Assembly: GCA_039707655.1 (NCBI GenBank) | Contig: CM077663.1 | Coordinates: 437,923,830 to 437,987,829, forward strand | Reading direction: 5' to 3' | Length of the DNA stretch: 64,000 nt | Source: Elymus sibiricus | Lineage: Eukaryota > Streptophyta > Magnoliopsida > Poales > Poaceae | In this document: positions 1 to 9,136 of the stretch, piece by piece | Numbering within the stretch: position 1 is the stretch's first letter | How the letters are laid out: every line of letters begins with the position of its first letter | The notes under the pieces: model-generated | The model's database searches: none | What the model was told of the DNA's origin: nothing | Seen by the model: the letters and a program-made list of their open reading frames with translations, nothing else | Program-made: the position numbers and the translations under genes

Positions 1-770
1 CGGATCTGCTGCAATCCCCTCCCAGCCTCCGAACGTGACGGATGAATGGAATCTGCTATCTTCGCAGCCGCTGCAACATTCAGAATTGGAGTACAGAACA
101 CCTTCACATTGTTATGAGAACCAGTCGGAAACCGCTGTCGCTGACGTCGACTGGAAACAAGGGGATGCTGGCGGGCACGCTCGTCGAGCACCTCCTGCAT
201 CTCTTTGAGTCGAAGGCGAGTGGCCTCCATGGCCTGAGCCTGAGCAGTCGCACCGATGATAGGAGTATGGAGGATATCCTCATCTCGGCGGTGTTGTTCA
301 TTCGACGGTCCTCCAGCTTCGCGCCTGTTGCGATTGAAGCCGGGTGGCGGGCTCTGATGAGAGCCAGCCATGAGAACCTCCGCCGCAGGATCGCAGCTCT
401 CGCACTCGGAAGGAACGTCAGATGGATCCGACGCCGAGTCGAACACGCCGTGAAGTGATTCGGCGGGCTCGATAGCCGCAATCTGCGGAGACGAAACTTG
501 GCGAGCCGCCGCATGCCTAACCCAGCGCTGGAGCCGCGAACGACCAGATCGCTTGCGGCGACGACCAGCGGGGAGGACTGACATGTACGGAGTCGACGGC
601 TGTAGAAGAAGAACACCGCAGGAGCTCGCAGAGAAGTGCGTCGCCCCGCGGATCGGGAGCGCCTCAACATCTAGAGGCGCTTCCTGGAGCCATGCCGAGT
701 CGTCGGCGATGAAGGTGAGCGCTCCGAGACGGATGTCATGGCCCAGGAACAAATCACTGCCGGAAGACAT
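1..770 (-). CDS. gag N-terminal region of a gypsy-type LTR retrotransposon (partial, runs off left edge)
   Basis: On the minus strand an ATG at 770 opens a frame that stays open for 256 codons to the window edge; I read it codon by codon and found no stop. The protein begins MSSGSDLFLGHD. It is Arg/Ser/Pro/Glu rich, and around residues 177-200 has an Ala/Leu/Glu-rich stretch (EATRLRLKEMQEVL) that could form a short coiled coil. The ATG lies about 50 bases downstream of a primer binding site and an LTR, which is where gag starts in LTR retrotransposons. Gag would form the virus-like particle in the cytoplasm. No capsid or zinc-knuckle motif lies in the visible part, so the gag call rests on position. 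The family is not named. The open frame suggests a fairly young copy. Confidence 0.7.
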   Translation of the reverse strand, partial: MSSGSDLFLGHDIRLGALTFIADDSAWLQEAPLDVEALPIRGATHFSASSCGVLLLQPSTPYMSVLPAGRRRKRSGRSRLQRWVRHAAARQVSSPQIAAIEPAESLHGVFDSASDPSDVPSECESCDPAAEVLMAGSHQSPPPGFNRNRREAGGPSNEQHRRDEDILHTPIIGATAQAQAMEATRLRLKEMQEVLDERARQHPLVSSRRQRQRFPTGSHNNVKVFCTPILNVAAAAKIADSIHPSRSEAGRGLQQI

Positions 771-817
771 GACGAAGGAGAAAAAATGCATCCTCGCCGG
801 AAGTCGCTTAGACGCCT

Positions 818-835
818 GCCCCACGGTGGGCGCCA
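818..835 (-). other. primer binding site of the gypsy-type element
   Basis: Read on the minus strand this is TGGCGCCCACCGTGGGGC, seven bases after the proposed LTR end at 843 and 48 bases before the gag ATG. TGGCGCC-type sites are typical tRNA-primed starts of minus-strand DNA synthesis in plant gypsy elements. Confidence 0.75.
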
Positions 836-842
836 ACTTTCG

Positions 843-1409
843 TGGGAACGAGCCGGACAGTAGAAGATAGGGGTACGAAGGGAGAGGGCAGAGTCCTAGC
901 TATGGCGAGGATGTACACACAGATGTACGAGTTCAGGCCCCTCTCGTGGAGGTAACAGCCCTACGTCTCGGTGCTCAGGAGCTTTTCTGTCGTGTGGAAT
1001 ATAGAAGTTACAGGGTGCGAACCCCTGTGCCAGAGGGGAGGGGCGGCTTATATAGAGTGCGCTGCCCCTCATAATGTCCGGCACCTAAGGGTCCGATCGT
1101 GGTTATAAAGGTGAACGTTACTGGTAACGTATGTAATAAATGTTACTTATGATCTAGACAAACGCCTGCCCGTTGGCCTCCCTGGGGTGGCTTCTGATCT
1201 TCTTCGGTCGACTGTCTTCTGATTCTTCCGAGTGAAAGATAACCGTCGAGTGAAAGGTAATCTCCGAGTGGATATTGTCGAGTGACTTGTATGTCTTGGT
1301 GATTTCAGTCGGAGACTTCCTTGTAGTCCTTAAGCTTTCTGGGGCAGTGTCCTTAGGTAGGGTATGTAGGTCAGGCCTATGACCCTACCCTAGGTACATA
1401 TCCCCATCA
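843..1409 (-). repeat. 5' LTR of the gypsy-type element (567 bp)
   Basis: Read on the minus strand it starts TGATGGGGATATG at 1409 and ends CCCA at 843, giving TG...CA ends next to the primer binding site. It contains a TATATAA box (1048-1054) followed by a GC-rich stretch, a reasonable LTR promoter. Its start abuts a copia reading frame at 1410, so it is inserted inside the copia gene. The other LTR lies outside the window, so neither length nor target duplication can be confirmed. Confidence 0.7.
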
Positions 1410-1411
1410 GA

Positions 1412-2296
1412 CATGATTTTGCCTTCAAAGATCTCGGTCAACTTCACTATTTTTTGGGCCTGGAAGTTACTCATACTACTGCTGGTCTCTCACTCACTCA
1501 GAAAAAATATTCCTTGGATCTCCTTCGACGTGCTGGAATGCTGAAGTGTAAGCCTGTCTCTACACCCATGACTGTGACTGAGAAGCTTTCTGCTGACGAT
1601 GGTGTGCTTCTTACTCCTAATGATGCTACAGAGTATCGCAGTATTGTTGGTGGTCTACAGTACCTCACTATCACTCGACCAGATCTTTCCTTCGCAGTTA
1701 ACCGTGTCTGCCAGTATCTTCATGCGCCTCGTGACAAACACTGGTCTGCAGTTAAGCGCATTCTGCGTTACGTTCGTCTCACTGTCTCTTTTGGTTTGCA
1801 CCTTCGGAATGCTTCCTCTATGGTGTTGTCTGCCTTCTCTGATGCGGACTGGGCAGGGTGTCCGGATGATAGGCGATCCACGGGAGGATATGCTATGTTC
1901 CTTGGTCCAAATTTGATCGCCTGGAATGCTCGAAAGCAAGCCACGGTTTCTCGAAGTAGTACAGAAGTTGAGTACAAAGCTGTCGCCAATGCCACTGCTG
2001 AACTCATTTGGGTACAGTCTTTGCTTCGAGAATTGGGTATTCCTCAAGACATGCCTCCGGTTCTTTGGTGTGACAATATTGGAGCCACTTATCTTTCATC
2101 TAATCCTGCCTTCCACGCACGGACAAAGCATATCGAGGTTGATTTTCATTTTGTGAGGGAACGCGTTGCACAGAAGCTACTACAGATCAAGTTCATTTCA
2201 TCTAAGGATCAACTTGTTGACATCTTTACCAAGCCGTTGCCACTTCCCTTGTTCGAAGTCTGTCGACGCAATCTCAACCTTCTTGAAACTGGTTAA
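1412..2296 (+). pseudogene. Ty1/copia polyprotein, C-terminal part (end of RT and RNase H), 5'-truncated
   Basis: One open frame of about 295 codons ends at TAA 2294-2296. Visible copia motifs in order: [18 protein letters not shown] just after the left edge (end of the RT palm), [10 protein letters not shown], the RNase H block [48 protein letters not shown] and the terminal DIFTKPLP. The protein would be cleaved to give reverse transcriptase and RNase H, which copy the element RNA in the particle. The 5' part (gag, protease, integrase, most of RT) is cut off where the gypsy LTR begins at 1409/1410. No stop or frameshift is visible in the remaining part, so the element was probably intact when interrupted. 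Confidence 0.92.
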
Positions 2297-2300
2297 GATT

Positions 2301-2460
2301 GAGGGAGGGTGTTAGAATCCGTGTTCTATATGTCTTGGTTTTTAACACACCATACCTGCTTGTACTTGTACTAATCCTTGTGATATATAAACAGAAGCAC
2401 CGCAGCCCTTTGAGGCGTGCGATCCCTCAATCTCTCTCTCGTACAACAGCTTACACTTCA
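2301..2460 (+). repeat. polypurine tract and short 3' LTR of the copia element
   Basis: GAGGGAGGG at 2301-2309 lies five bases after the polyprotein stop and is followed by TGTTAGAATCC, a normal copia LTR start at 2310. A TATATAAAC box lies near 2383-2391. The LTR appears to end at CTTACACTTCA (2460), about 150 bp, but with no second copy in view this end is tentative. Confidence 0.65.
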
Positions 2461-2884
2461 CGATATTAATATATTTCCTTTATCGAAAAAAGAACTTCGG
2501 ATTGGCATTGCCCTTCCTGCACTTCTTTCTATCGTATGTGGAGTTGTTGTCGGGAGGTGGTAGAGAAATAGAAGCTCCCATTAGAGCGATGACGATGACA
2601 GAGGACGGCAATTGAAGAACAGTGGCAGCCGAGGATGGTGATTGGGGAACGGCAGCGGCCAGACGACGGCTATTGGGGAACAGCAGCGGCGCACTGACTC
2701 GTAGTCGTGGGAAAGAGATGTGTGTTTTTTTATTTCGGTTGCAGCATGAGGCGGGGAAGATCCATGTGGAGAGAGGTTGCTCTAATCAACATCCCTTGTT
2801 CGAATCAAGAATTATTTATTCGGGTTATAGCATGTCACGAGGGGCTGGGCTGAATTCATCATCAACTTAAATCTTTAGAAGTAG
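2461..2884. other. unassigned spacer
   Basis: A partly GC-rich stretch (around 2600-2700, with repeats of the type GGGGAACGGCAGCGGC) followed by AT-rich sequence. I recognise no gene, RNA or transposon end here. Confidence 0.4.
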
Positions 2885-4240
2885 GAAAGAAGGGGTATTT
2901 TCATCTTTCAGATCTTCTTAATTTTATTAACTGGTATGTCAGACTGGATAAACGCTCTATACATAGACTCCATTGAAAATTGTCTATTCCCATGTAGGTT
3001 TCATCGGAATTCATCGGACCCATGTGACAATTGCACCCTGGACAACTGCTAGAGCAGGATGTTCCACAATTGGAGTATGTGTCCAATTAAATCTCTTCTG
3101 AACGTCACATTTGGCGGAAATGATTTTCATTATCGTAGCGATAGTATCACCCTTGTGACGCACAATGTTGTATACAGCCAGATATTGTTTCCGGAGTGAG
3201 GCATTTCCTAGCCACTTATCCTTCCAGAATCTAATTTCTAAGCCATCCTTAATCGAGAAGGATCAATAGAAGAAGAAAAAATTATTCGTAGCCATTAGAC
3301 CAGTCCAAAAGTGAGAATCTCTAGGTTTCAAGTATACTTGGGATATCGCCTTGGAACCCACGTATTTCTTCCTTAGGAGAGTTTGTCATACACCATGTTA
3401 TAACAGTAAGTTAAACAACCATTTGCCAGAAAGGCTCTATTCTTAACCTCAAGGTTAGGAATGCCTAACCCGCCTTGATCTTTGGGATGGCAAACCACAC
3501 TTCATTTAGCCAGTCGATATTTATTTCTCTCGCCATCTCCTTGCGAAAAGAATCTTGATCAGAAATAATCCAATATATGTAAAACTCCTTTCAGCAACTG
3601 AAAGAAGGAAATCATATATAGTTCATATTATTCAGTACTGAATTTATGAGGACCAATCTTTCACCCAGAGGCAGTAGTTTAACTTCCCAACTGCTATGTC
3701 TTTTTTGCAGTCTTATCGACGTGTTTTTATTCAGCATTTGTGAGTCTCCGATAATGTATCGGTATCCCCAAATATGTGATCGAAAACTGACCAAACTCGC
3801 ATCCGAATAGGCCAGCCTACAGGCGGGCCTCGCCTTTAGCCTCGCCAACGCAAAACAATTCAGTTTTATGAAAATTAATCTTAAGACCTTAGAGTTGCTC
3901 AAGTGCTGATAAAATTAATTTCGGATTTCTCACTTTCTCGAGGGCATGTTCCATGAAGAGAATCGTATCGTCGGCATATTGAATATTAAGAGACGAACAT
4001 GAACTGAATGATTTATTACCCCATCAATTTAGCCATCAATCTTGGCACCCTCAATCATGACCGCAAGTACATCTGCCACTATATTAAATAGCATGGCGAT
4101 AATGAGTCACCTTGCCGCAATCCCTTCTTCATTTGAAATTAGTGACCAACGTCATCATTAACCTTAATGGTAACACTACCAACAGAAACGAAGTTATGGA
4201 TCATTTACTTGAAGAGGGCGAAGGACAAGCTGTTCTGCAT
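2885..4240 (-). pseudogene. decayed LINE ORF2 (reverse transcriptase and zf-RVT region)
   Basis: Read on the minus strand in shifting frames: SVTIKVNDDVGHYFQ and KKGLRQGDSLSP near 4200-4100, LFNIVADVLAVMIEGAKIDG near 4060, then IQYADDTILFMEHALEKV with the YADD catalytic box near 3985. Next come RLQKR and LLPLGERLVLINSVL near 3640-3720, PKDQGGLGIPNLEVKNRAF near 3450, and a terminal piece FRRDLIGHIL and DEFRWNLHGN near 3100-3000. This is the order RT, then the thumb/linker, then the zf-RVT region of plant L1-type LINEs. Several stops and frameshifts break it. The endonuclease and 3' poly(A) tail are missing, so it is an old internal fragment. Ends are approximate. Confidence 0.85.
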
Positions 4241-4574
4241 CGACAAATTCCGAGAGAGAGGATCAACCTAGCACACGAATTGGCTGATCGGGCAAGATGT
4301 GAAGATTTTTTTTATTGGAAAAGGAGGAACGGCAAGATGTGAAGATGACCTGGAGCTCATTGCGCACGTTCTGGCGCAATTGCACCAAATTATGCTATCC
4401 GAGTGTAACACATGAGGTGAGATAATTTGGGTTTTCATTCTAAATTAACTAGGAATATTTACAATTCAAACTTATATGTGTATCTTGTAATCAACGTTGT
4501 CTATTTAACTAGATATTGACTATTATAAAATACTATTGTATCATGCCTACAATGTTAGGTCAACTATAAATACA
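4241..4574. other. unassigned AT-rich spacer
   Basis: Non-coding AT-rich sequence between the LINE relic and the duplicated hydrolase 3' end. The first 100 bases may be further decayed LINE. Nothing else is recognised. Confidence 0.35.
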
Positions 4575-4731
4575 GAAGATATGTTTATTCTCGAGCTAAT
4601 TAAGTTTTAGAAAACTATGTCGCCCTCAAATCGTAGATGTACAACCTACTACATAACTTGGGCATGGTAGTCAAGAACAATCTCACTCCATACACATATT
4701 CTTTACACCGTACCTACGTCATAATGTTGAC
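4575..4731 (-). pseudogene. relic of a second copy of the DLK2/D14-like gene (last codons and 3' UTR)
   Basis: This stretch aligns with the 3' end of the hydrolase gene at about 7132-7277. Shared blocks include TCGTAGATGTACAACCTAC, GAGCTAAT, TTTTAGAAA and CTCACTC. The alignment runs through the stop codon. On the minus strand the relic reads VNIMT then TAG (stop 4714-4716), where the intact gene reads INVTT then TAG (7260-7262). Upstream of these five codons homology is lost. It is therefore a truncated duplicate of the same gene in the same orientation, about 2.5 kb from its intact sister. Confidence 0.7.
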
Positions 4732-4798
4732 GTGACGTAAGGAATCTGCTATAGGCAATAGGCTAAGGGTCACTGGTTGTCTCAGCGCAGGGAGGGGG

Positions 4799-4822
4799 GC
4801 GGGGGGGGGGGGGGGGGGGGGG
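4799..4822. repeat. poly(G) tract
   Basis: An interrupted G run that includes 22 consecutive G (4801-4822) just before the foldback element. It is a likely assembly or sequencing weak point and could form G-quadruplexes. Confidence 0.9.
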
Positions 4823-4839
4823 AGGGACTTGCCAATGGT

Positions 4840-5257
4840 GGGAAGTAATGACATGAAGTTTCTGCTCCCGAGCTCAAATGAGCTTGGTGAACAGTAAAAT
4901 CGAAAAAAAATCGAAAAATGTTCAAACAATTCTGAAATTTTTTCGTGAACAACATTGACAAAATATCTAAGTGCGTGCAAAAATTTGGCCTGAAATAACA
5001 TTCCTATAAGGCCTGAAAAAAAAAACAAAATCGATACTCTGAAAATGCGCATTTTCAGAGTATCGATTTTGTTTTTTTTGCCACGCCTTTTAAGAATGTT
5101 ATTTCAGGCCAAAATTTTGCATGCACTTAGATATTTTGTCAATGTTGTTCACGAAAAAATTTCAGAATTTGTTGAACATTTTTCGAATTTTTTTCGACTT
5201 TACTGTTCACCGAGCTCATTTGAGCTCGGGAGCAGAATGGTACTTTCCCTGCTAGGT
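4840..5257. mobile_element. foldback (long inverted repeat) MITE-like element
   Basis: Two arms of about 200 bp are near-perfect inverted copies around a centre at 5048/5049 (GAAAATGCGCATTTTC). Matching blocks include CTGCTCCCGAGCTC near both outer ends, ATATTTTGTCAATGTTGTTC and CAGAGTATCGATTTTG. Outer termini resemble GGGAAAGTAC. The transcript would be one long hairpin. No transposase is encoded. A Mutator-type or other TIR origin is possible, but no target duplication was resolved. Protein-like reading in the arms is a mirror artefact. Confidence 0.85.
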
Positions 5258-5682
5258 GGTGTTGCAACATCACAGCATGCTACATATGAGATGGTGGGCT
5301 AAACTCTAGAGTGGGCCATGTTGGGACCGAGTCCATGGTAAGGAGGGGTGTGGTCAACAATATAGTCAAGGAAGGGCGGATCCGACGAGATTTCTACCGT
5401 CAAAGAAGGTGGCAATGCTAGGGATTTGCAAATTTGAGATGGGTGGGGGCGGACGGGGTTAAGGCTTTTCATTACATATTTCATATGCTCTTGATTGATG
5501 TTATATAATTCATAGGCCCCAAGAGGGACATGCATGATTTGTCGCAGCATGTCCTCGTTAAATCAAATATGAAGAACATTCTTCCCTAACAGGGAAAGAC
5601 CGGTAGGGTATTGGTAGTCGGTGTTGCGATTTTGAGTTGGCGGTGCTTATTTGTTTATCAAGTTTGATCTCCTTCTTATCAT
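5258..5682. other. unassigned spacer
   Basis: Contains a weak 83-codon minus-strand frame (5299-5550) without recognisable motifs or splice context. It is not called as a gene. Confidence 0.35.
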
Positions 5683-6948
5683 GGAGATCGGAAGAAGGAA
5701 AGAGCTACACTCGGAAGGTAAAATTCCGAATAGGATGTCCCTCGCGTCCCTCTCGGAGGCGACACGGGGGAACCCTAGCCGCCCCCGCCGCCGGCCGTCC
5801 TCCACCCTCTCCTCCCCTCACCGCCGCCGAGGGCCACTGCGGGGCAGTACCGGCGGTGGCAGGGCCTCTCCCCTGGCGCGACTCTCCCTCCTTCATTGCG
5901 GCGGCGCAGTTGTTTCCGGTGATGGCTTGGTGGCGCGGCGCTTCGAAGCTCCGGCGGCGGCTCGTTCTGTGGCGGGGTGGAGGGCTTGTCCCCGTCCGGT
6001 GGTGCTGCCTTGGCAGCTACTGCGGCCTGGGGCTCTTGACCCCAGATTTGATCTGGGGTGCTCGGGCCGGGCCGTGGCAGCCTGTCAGGCGTTCTGGCGT
6101 TGAGTCTCACGGTGTCTGGGCACCGTGGAGGTGCCGGCGGCAGTGTGTGCTCGACCTGGTGGTGTTGGTGGTGGCGGCGGCCCGTCCATGAGAGATGGAT
6201 TCTTCGAACAATTCTGGGTGAAAACTTGTTTTCGGCTACTGCCAAGGCCGGCGGTGGCAGCGTTGTCTGCGTCGTTCCCTTCTTGAAGGCATCGTCGTGG
6301 AGAAGTTCAAGGCCACTCTCTGCTACCTCCGGGGGAAACCCTAGATCAGTAGATCGGATGACGACGACACTCTGGTGTCGTCTCCCCCTTGGGGGCTTAT
6401 TCATGGAGGTACACACGGGCTCGATGGACCAGAGGACGGCTTCTTTGGTGGAGCGGTGCTTCATCTTACACATTGATGGCGGCGGCTCTCGATGGCGTGG
6501 CGCCGCGGAGACTCGGAGTCCGATGTGCGGAGATGGACTCACGCAGGAGGAGGATGTTGTCTGGCATCATGGTGGTGTCGATGGAAGAGAGGCCTGGCAA
6601 GGTCGGTGCATTAGTTTCAGCTCTGAAGATGGGTTGCTGGAAGATGGCGGCGACGACACAGAGAGTGTGTCGGAACAGTTAGTGCCCCAAACCCAGTATG
6701 CGGCTTGGTTGAGGCCTCTGGCTTTAGATGTTTGTGCGATGTCTGATTGGTATTAGGCTCGGACTATCGGCACCCCTTCATCAGGTGGATAGGAGTAGCG
6801 ACGGATGTTGCTAAGATGGTGGCTTCAGACTACCCGACGTACTAGTTTGTAAGGTCTGTATGAATATTAATAAAATGGCTGCATGCATCGCCCAGATGCT
6901 GAGGCCGGGGATAATCCTCCTTTAAAAAAAAGGGAGATCAGAAGTAAG
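5683..6948 (+). mobile_element. short non-autonomous LINE-like retroposon with poly(A) and target duplication
   Basis: The body runs from about 5698 to 6931 and ends in eight A (6924-6931). A direct repeat flanks it: ggagatcggaagaag (5683-5697) and ggagatcagaagtaag (6933-6948), 14 of 16 positions matching. The 5' part is a GC-rich leader with CCCTAGCCGCCCCCGCCGCC, and the 3' part ends AATAAAATGGCTGCATGCAT then the A tail, both typical of grass LINE untranslated regions. No RT or endonuclease lies between them, so it must have been mobilised in trans. Reading frames inside (for example 6058-6756) look like byproducts of GC-rich sequence. Confidence 0.75.
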
Positions 6949-7259
6949 TCATTGGCTTATGTATTTCTCTGTAGTTTGTAATGAACTGTGTTGTGCTCGT
7001 AACATGTACGAGTATTTAGAACGTAGAATTATGTAGTTTGTAATGTTGTTTTTTTAATTTTATAATAAACATGTTCTAAATGTATTCTACCGTGCCAAAA
7101 AATGTTAACCCAATTAAGAAGCACACAATATTTATTTATTCGCGAGCTAATGAAATTTTAGAAATCATGAGTCTCCCCACAATTCGTAGATGTACAACCT
7201 ACCACATCCCCAATAGCCAACATCGATCTCACTCTGTGCACATCTTGTTTGGACCCTAC
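6949..7259 (-). other. 3' flank and probable 3' UTR of the DLK2/D14-like gene
   Basis: AT-rich sequence directly downstream of the hydrolase stop codon. The part at 7132-7259 is the one conserved in the broken duplicate at 4575-4731, which supports it being transcribed 3' UTR. No clear polyadenylation point can be fixed by eye. Confidence 0.45.
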
Positions 7260-9030
7260 CTAGGTTGTGACGTTGATGCCACCAGCGATCTCCACGTCGG
7301 CAGTGACGGGCACATGTGCGTCTCCCTCCTCCATGCCGTCATGGACGTGTGAGGCCCCCTCATGGCGCAGCCGTAGCAGCACGTCGTCGAGTATGTCTGC
7401 CACCCGTTGTGGCGCCACGATCTGGGGGAAGTGCCCAACAGACTCGATGATCTCCACGGCGGCGTTCATGCCTGCCTTCGTCATTCTCCGCTCCATGTAC
7501 TCTGCCACGACCGGGGGTGCGGCGAAGTCGTGACGCGCCCCGACGATGGTGCACGGCGTGAACACCGCGTCGAGGACCGGGCGCTGGTCGCCGAGGAAGA
7601 TCATCCTGGCCACCGCGAGAGCCACGGCCGGGTCCATGGCCAGGAAGCTCCGCTCCAGGGGCTCCACGGTTGCGGCCGCCATGTCGTTGGCAGCACCACC
7701 GGCAGCGTTGGGAACGAAGCCCTTAACCCAGGCTTGGAAGTCGGACTCCATGGCCCCCAACATGGCGTGGATGGACGCCTCCTCGAAGCCGCCGACGTAC
7801 CCCTCCTCCTCTGAGTTAATGTACCTAAAATATATCCAAAAAGATTTTCTTCCATCGTCATGACGGTGAAATGCATTTTTCACGCACATAGTATTTGTTC
7901 AAATGGATTTTGTATTGAAACCAGCAGCATCCAAATCAGTTGCAAGCCAAATCACAGCAGCTGATCACAATTTTTGCAGGGTAAATAGATCTAGTGTTTC
8001 TAATTCTAAATCGCCTTAGAATATAGTATATTTTTTGTGTCTATCACCTACTCGAATGAAAGTCAGTCTCAGTTTGATGAAATGTGCTATATCCCGCAAA
8101 AAAAAAAATTACTACTAGCACGAATCGATTCATACATAAAATAGAAAAAACTCAGTGGACTTAGACGTAGTTGGGCTCTTAGTACTACTAGTACAAGCTA
8201 GGTGGTACTGCTAGATATTTTTGAGCGACATGTGTTGCCATGCCACGTCTCAATCGACTGTAGTTATTGGGCGGCCGGCACCCGGCGGCGATGTACACAA
8301 TTTGGCGCCATGAGGGAGGAGATGAGTGGACAGAATAGATTTCCCCGCGGCTACGGCGACCGTGACTTGTGCATGTTGGCTCGCCGACGTGGACGTCACA
8401 ATAAATCCGAAAAGGCTGGATCTGGATGTATCACAAGTTGCCGTGCCTGCACGGTATCGTAGGTATGGCGCGCGCAAACTGACGCCGCCATGCCGCCACC
8501 GGCGACACGCATCGATGGACCTCCGGCGAGGTGGATGTGTCGTGTGCCGTATGCATGCACGGATGATGAAGAGTTGACGTAGGTACGTACCTTGGGGACG
8601 CGCAGAGGAGGAGGAGGTGGGCGAAGAGGTCGGGTCGCCGGGCGGCGGCGATGCAGCCGACCATGGCCGACATGGAGTGCCCCATCAGCACCGCGCCGCG
8701 GACCTCCCTCTCGTCCATCAGCGCGATCAGGTCGTCCGCGAACCGGCCAAACGTGTACCTCGCCTCGTCGCCGTCGTCAGCGCCCTCCGCGCCGGCGGTG
8801 AAGTCCCAGCCAAAGAGGAGCACCTGTGTCCAGAAGGCGGCCGGTCAGCTACCGATTTACCGACGTAGGTACCCCATGTGCGAACGTACCTTGTTTGCTT
8901 TGGTGATGGAGGGCAGGATCTTGTCCCAGGACGCCTGGTCCATGCCGTAGCCGTGCGCGAGCACCACGGTGGCACCATCACCACCGCCGGCGACCACCAC
9001 CTCCCTCGCGTTCGCGCACCACCGCCGCAT
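7260..9030 (-). CDS. DLK2/D14-like alpha/beta hydrolase, three exons
   Basis: Exons on the minus strand: 8890-9030, 8591-8823 and 7260-7824, joined by GT-AG introns of 66 bp (8824-8889) and 766 bp (7825-8590; donor GTACGT, acceptor TTTTAG). They give 312 residues with no stop. The start is the ATG at 9030, giving MRRWCANAREVV. The family is the D14/KAI2/DLK2 strigolactone- and karrikin-related hydrolases, which are cytosolic/nuclear. The oxyanion region is LAHGYGMDQASW. The catalytic triad is complete: Ser97 in GHSMSAM, Asp224 in GARHDF and His256 in SVGHFPQ. The segments LFGWDF, DDLIALMDE and ASPRYINSEEEGYVGGFEE match the DLK2 pattern better than D14 or KAI2. After residue 275 there is a C-terminal tail of about 37 residues, longer than usual. 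The family call is firm; the DLK2 clade is inferred, and ligand and role are unknown. Confidence 0.87.
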
Positions 9031-9129
9031 CCTCGCCTTCCTCAACTCAACCCCCAGCTAATTAACTTGAATCCACTCGCGTCTACTCTCGTGCACATGT
9101 GGGGAGAAGGAGCTAGATCGGTGGTGCAA

Positions 9130-9136
9130 CTTATAG
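9130..9136 (-). promoter_or_regulatory. probable TATA box of the DLK2/D14-like gene
   Basis: CTATAAG on the minus strand, 100 bases upstream of the ATG at 9030, preceded by a CT-rich stretch. The distance suits a 5' UTR of about 65-70 bases. Confidence 0.5.

Noticed and set aside
104..670. 188-codon minus-strand frame
   Set aside because: It overlaps the longer gag frame that starts at 770 in another phase and is open to the window edge; Arg/Ser-rich composition marks it as a shadow.
4714..5302. Two proteins sharing the start MRIFRVSILFF on opposite strands
   Set aside because: They are mirror readings of the two arms of the foldback element, not genes.
5637..6756. Several frames of 150-255 codons on both strands
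   Set aside because: All lie in the GC-rich leader and tail of the LINE-like retroposon, overlap each other and have no domain.
7267..7863. Plus-strand frames of 88-135 codons
   Set aside because: Antisense shadows of exon 3 of the hydrolase gene.
8431..8823. 130-codon single-exon reading of the hydrolase middle
   Set aside because: It reads through the intron 2 donor at 8590; the exon ends at 8591 and the family motif ASPRY is restored only by splicing.
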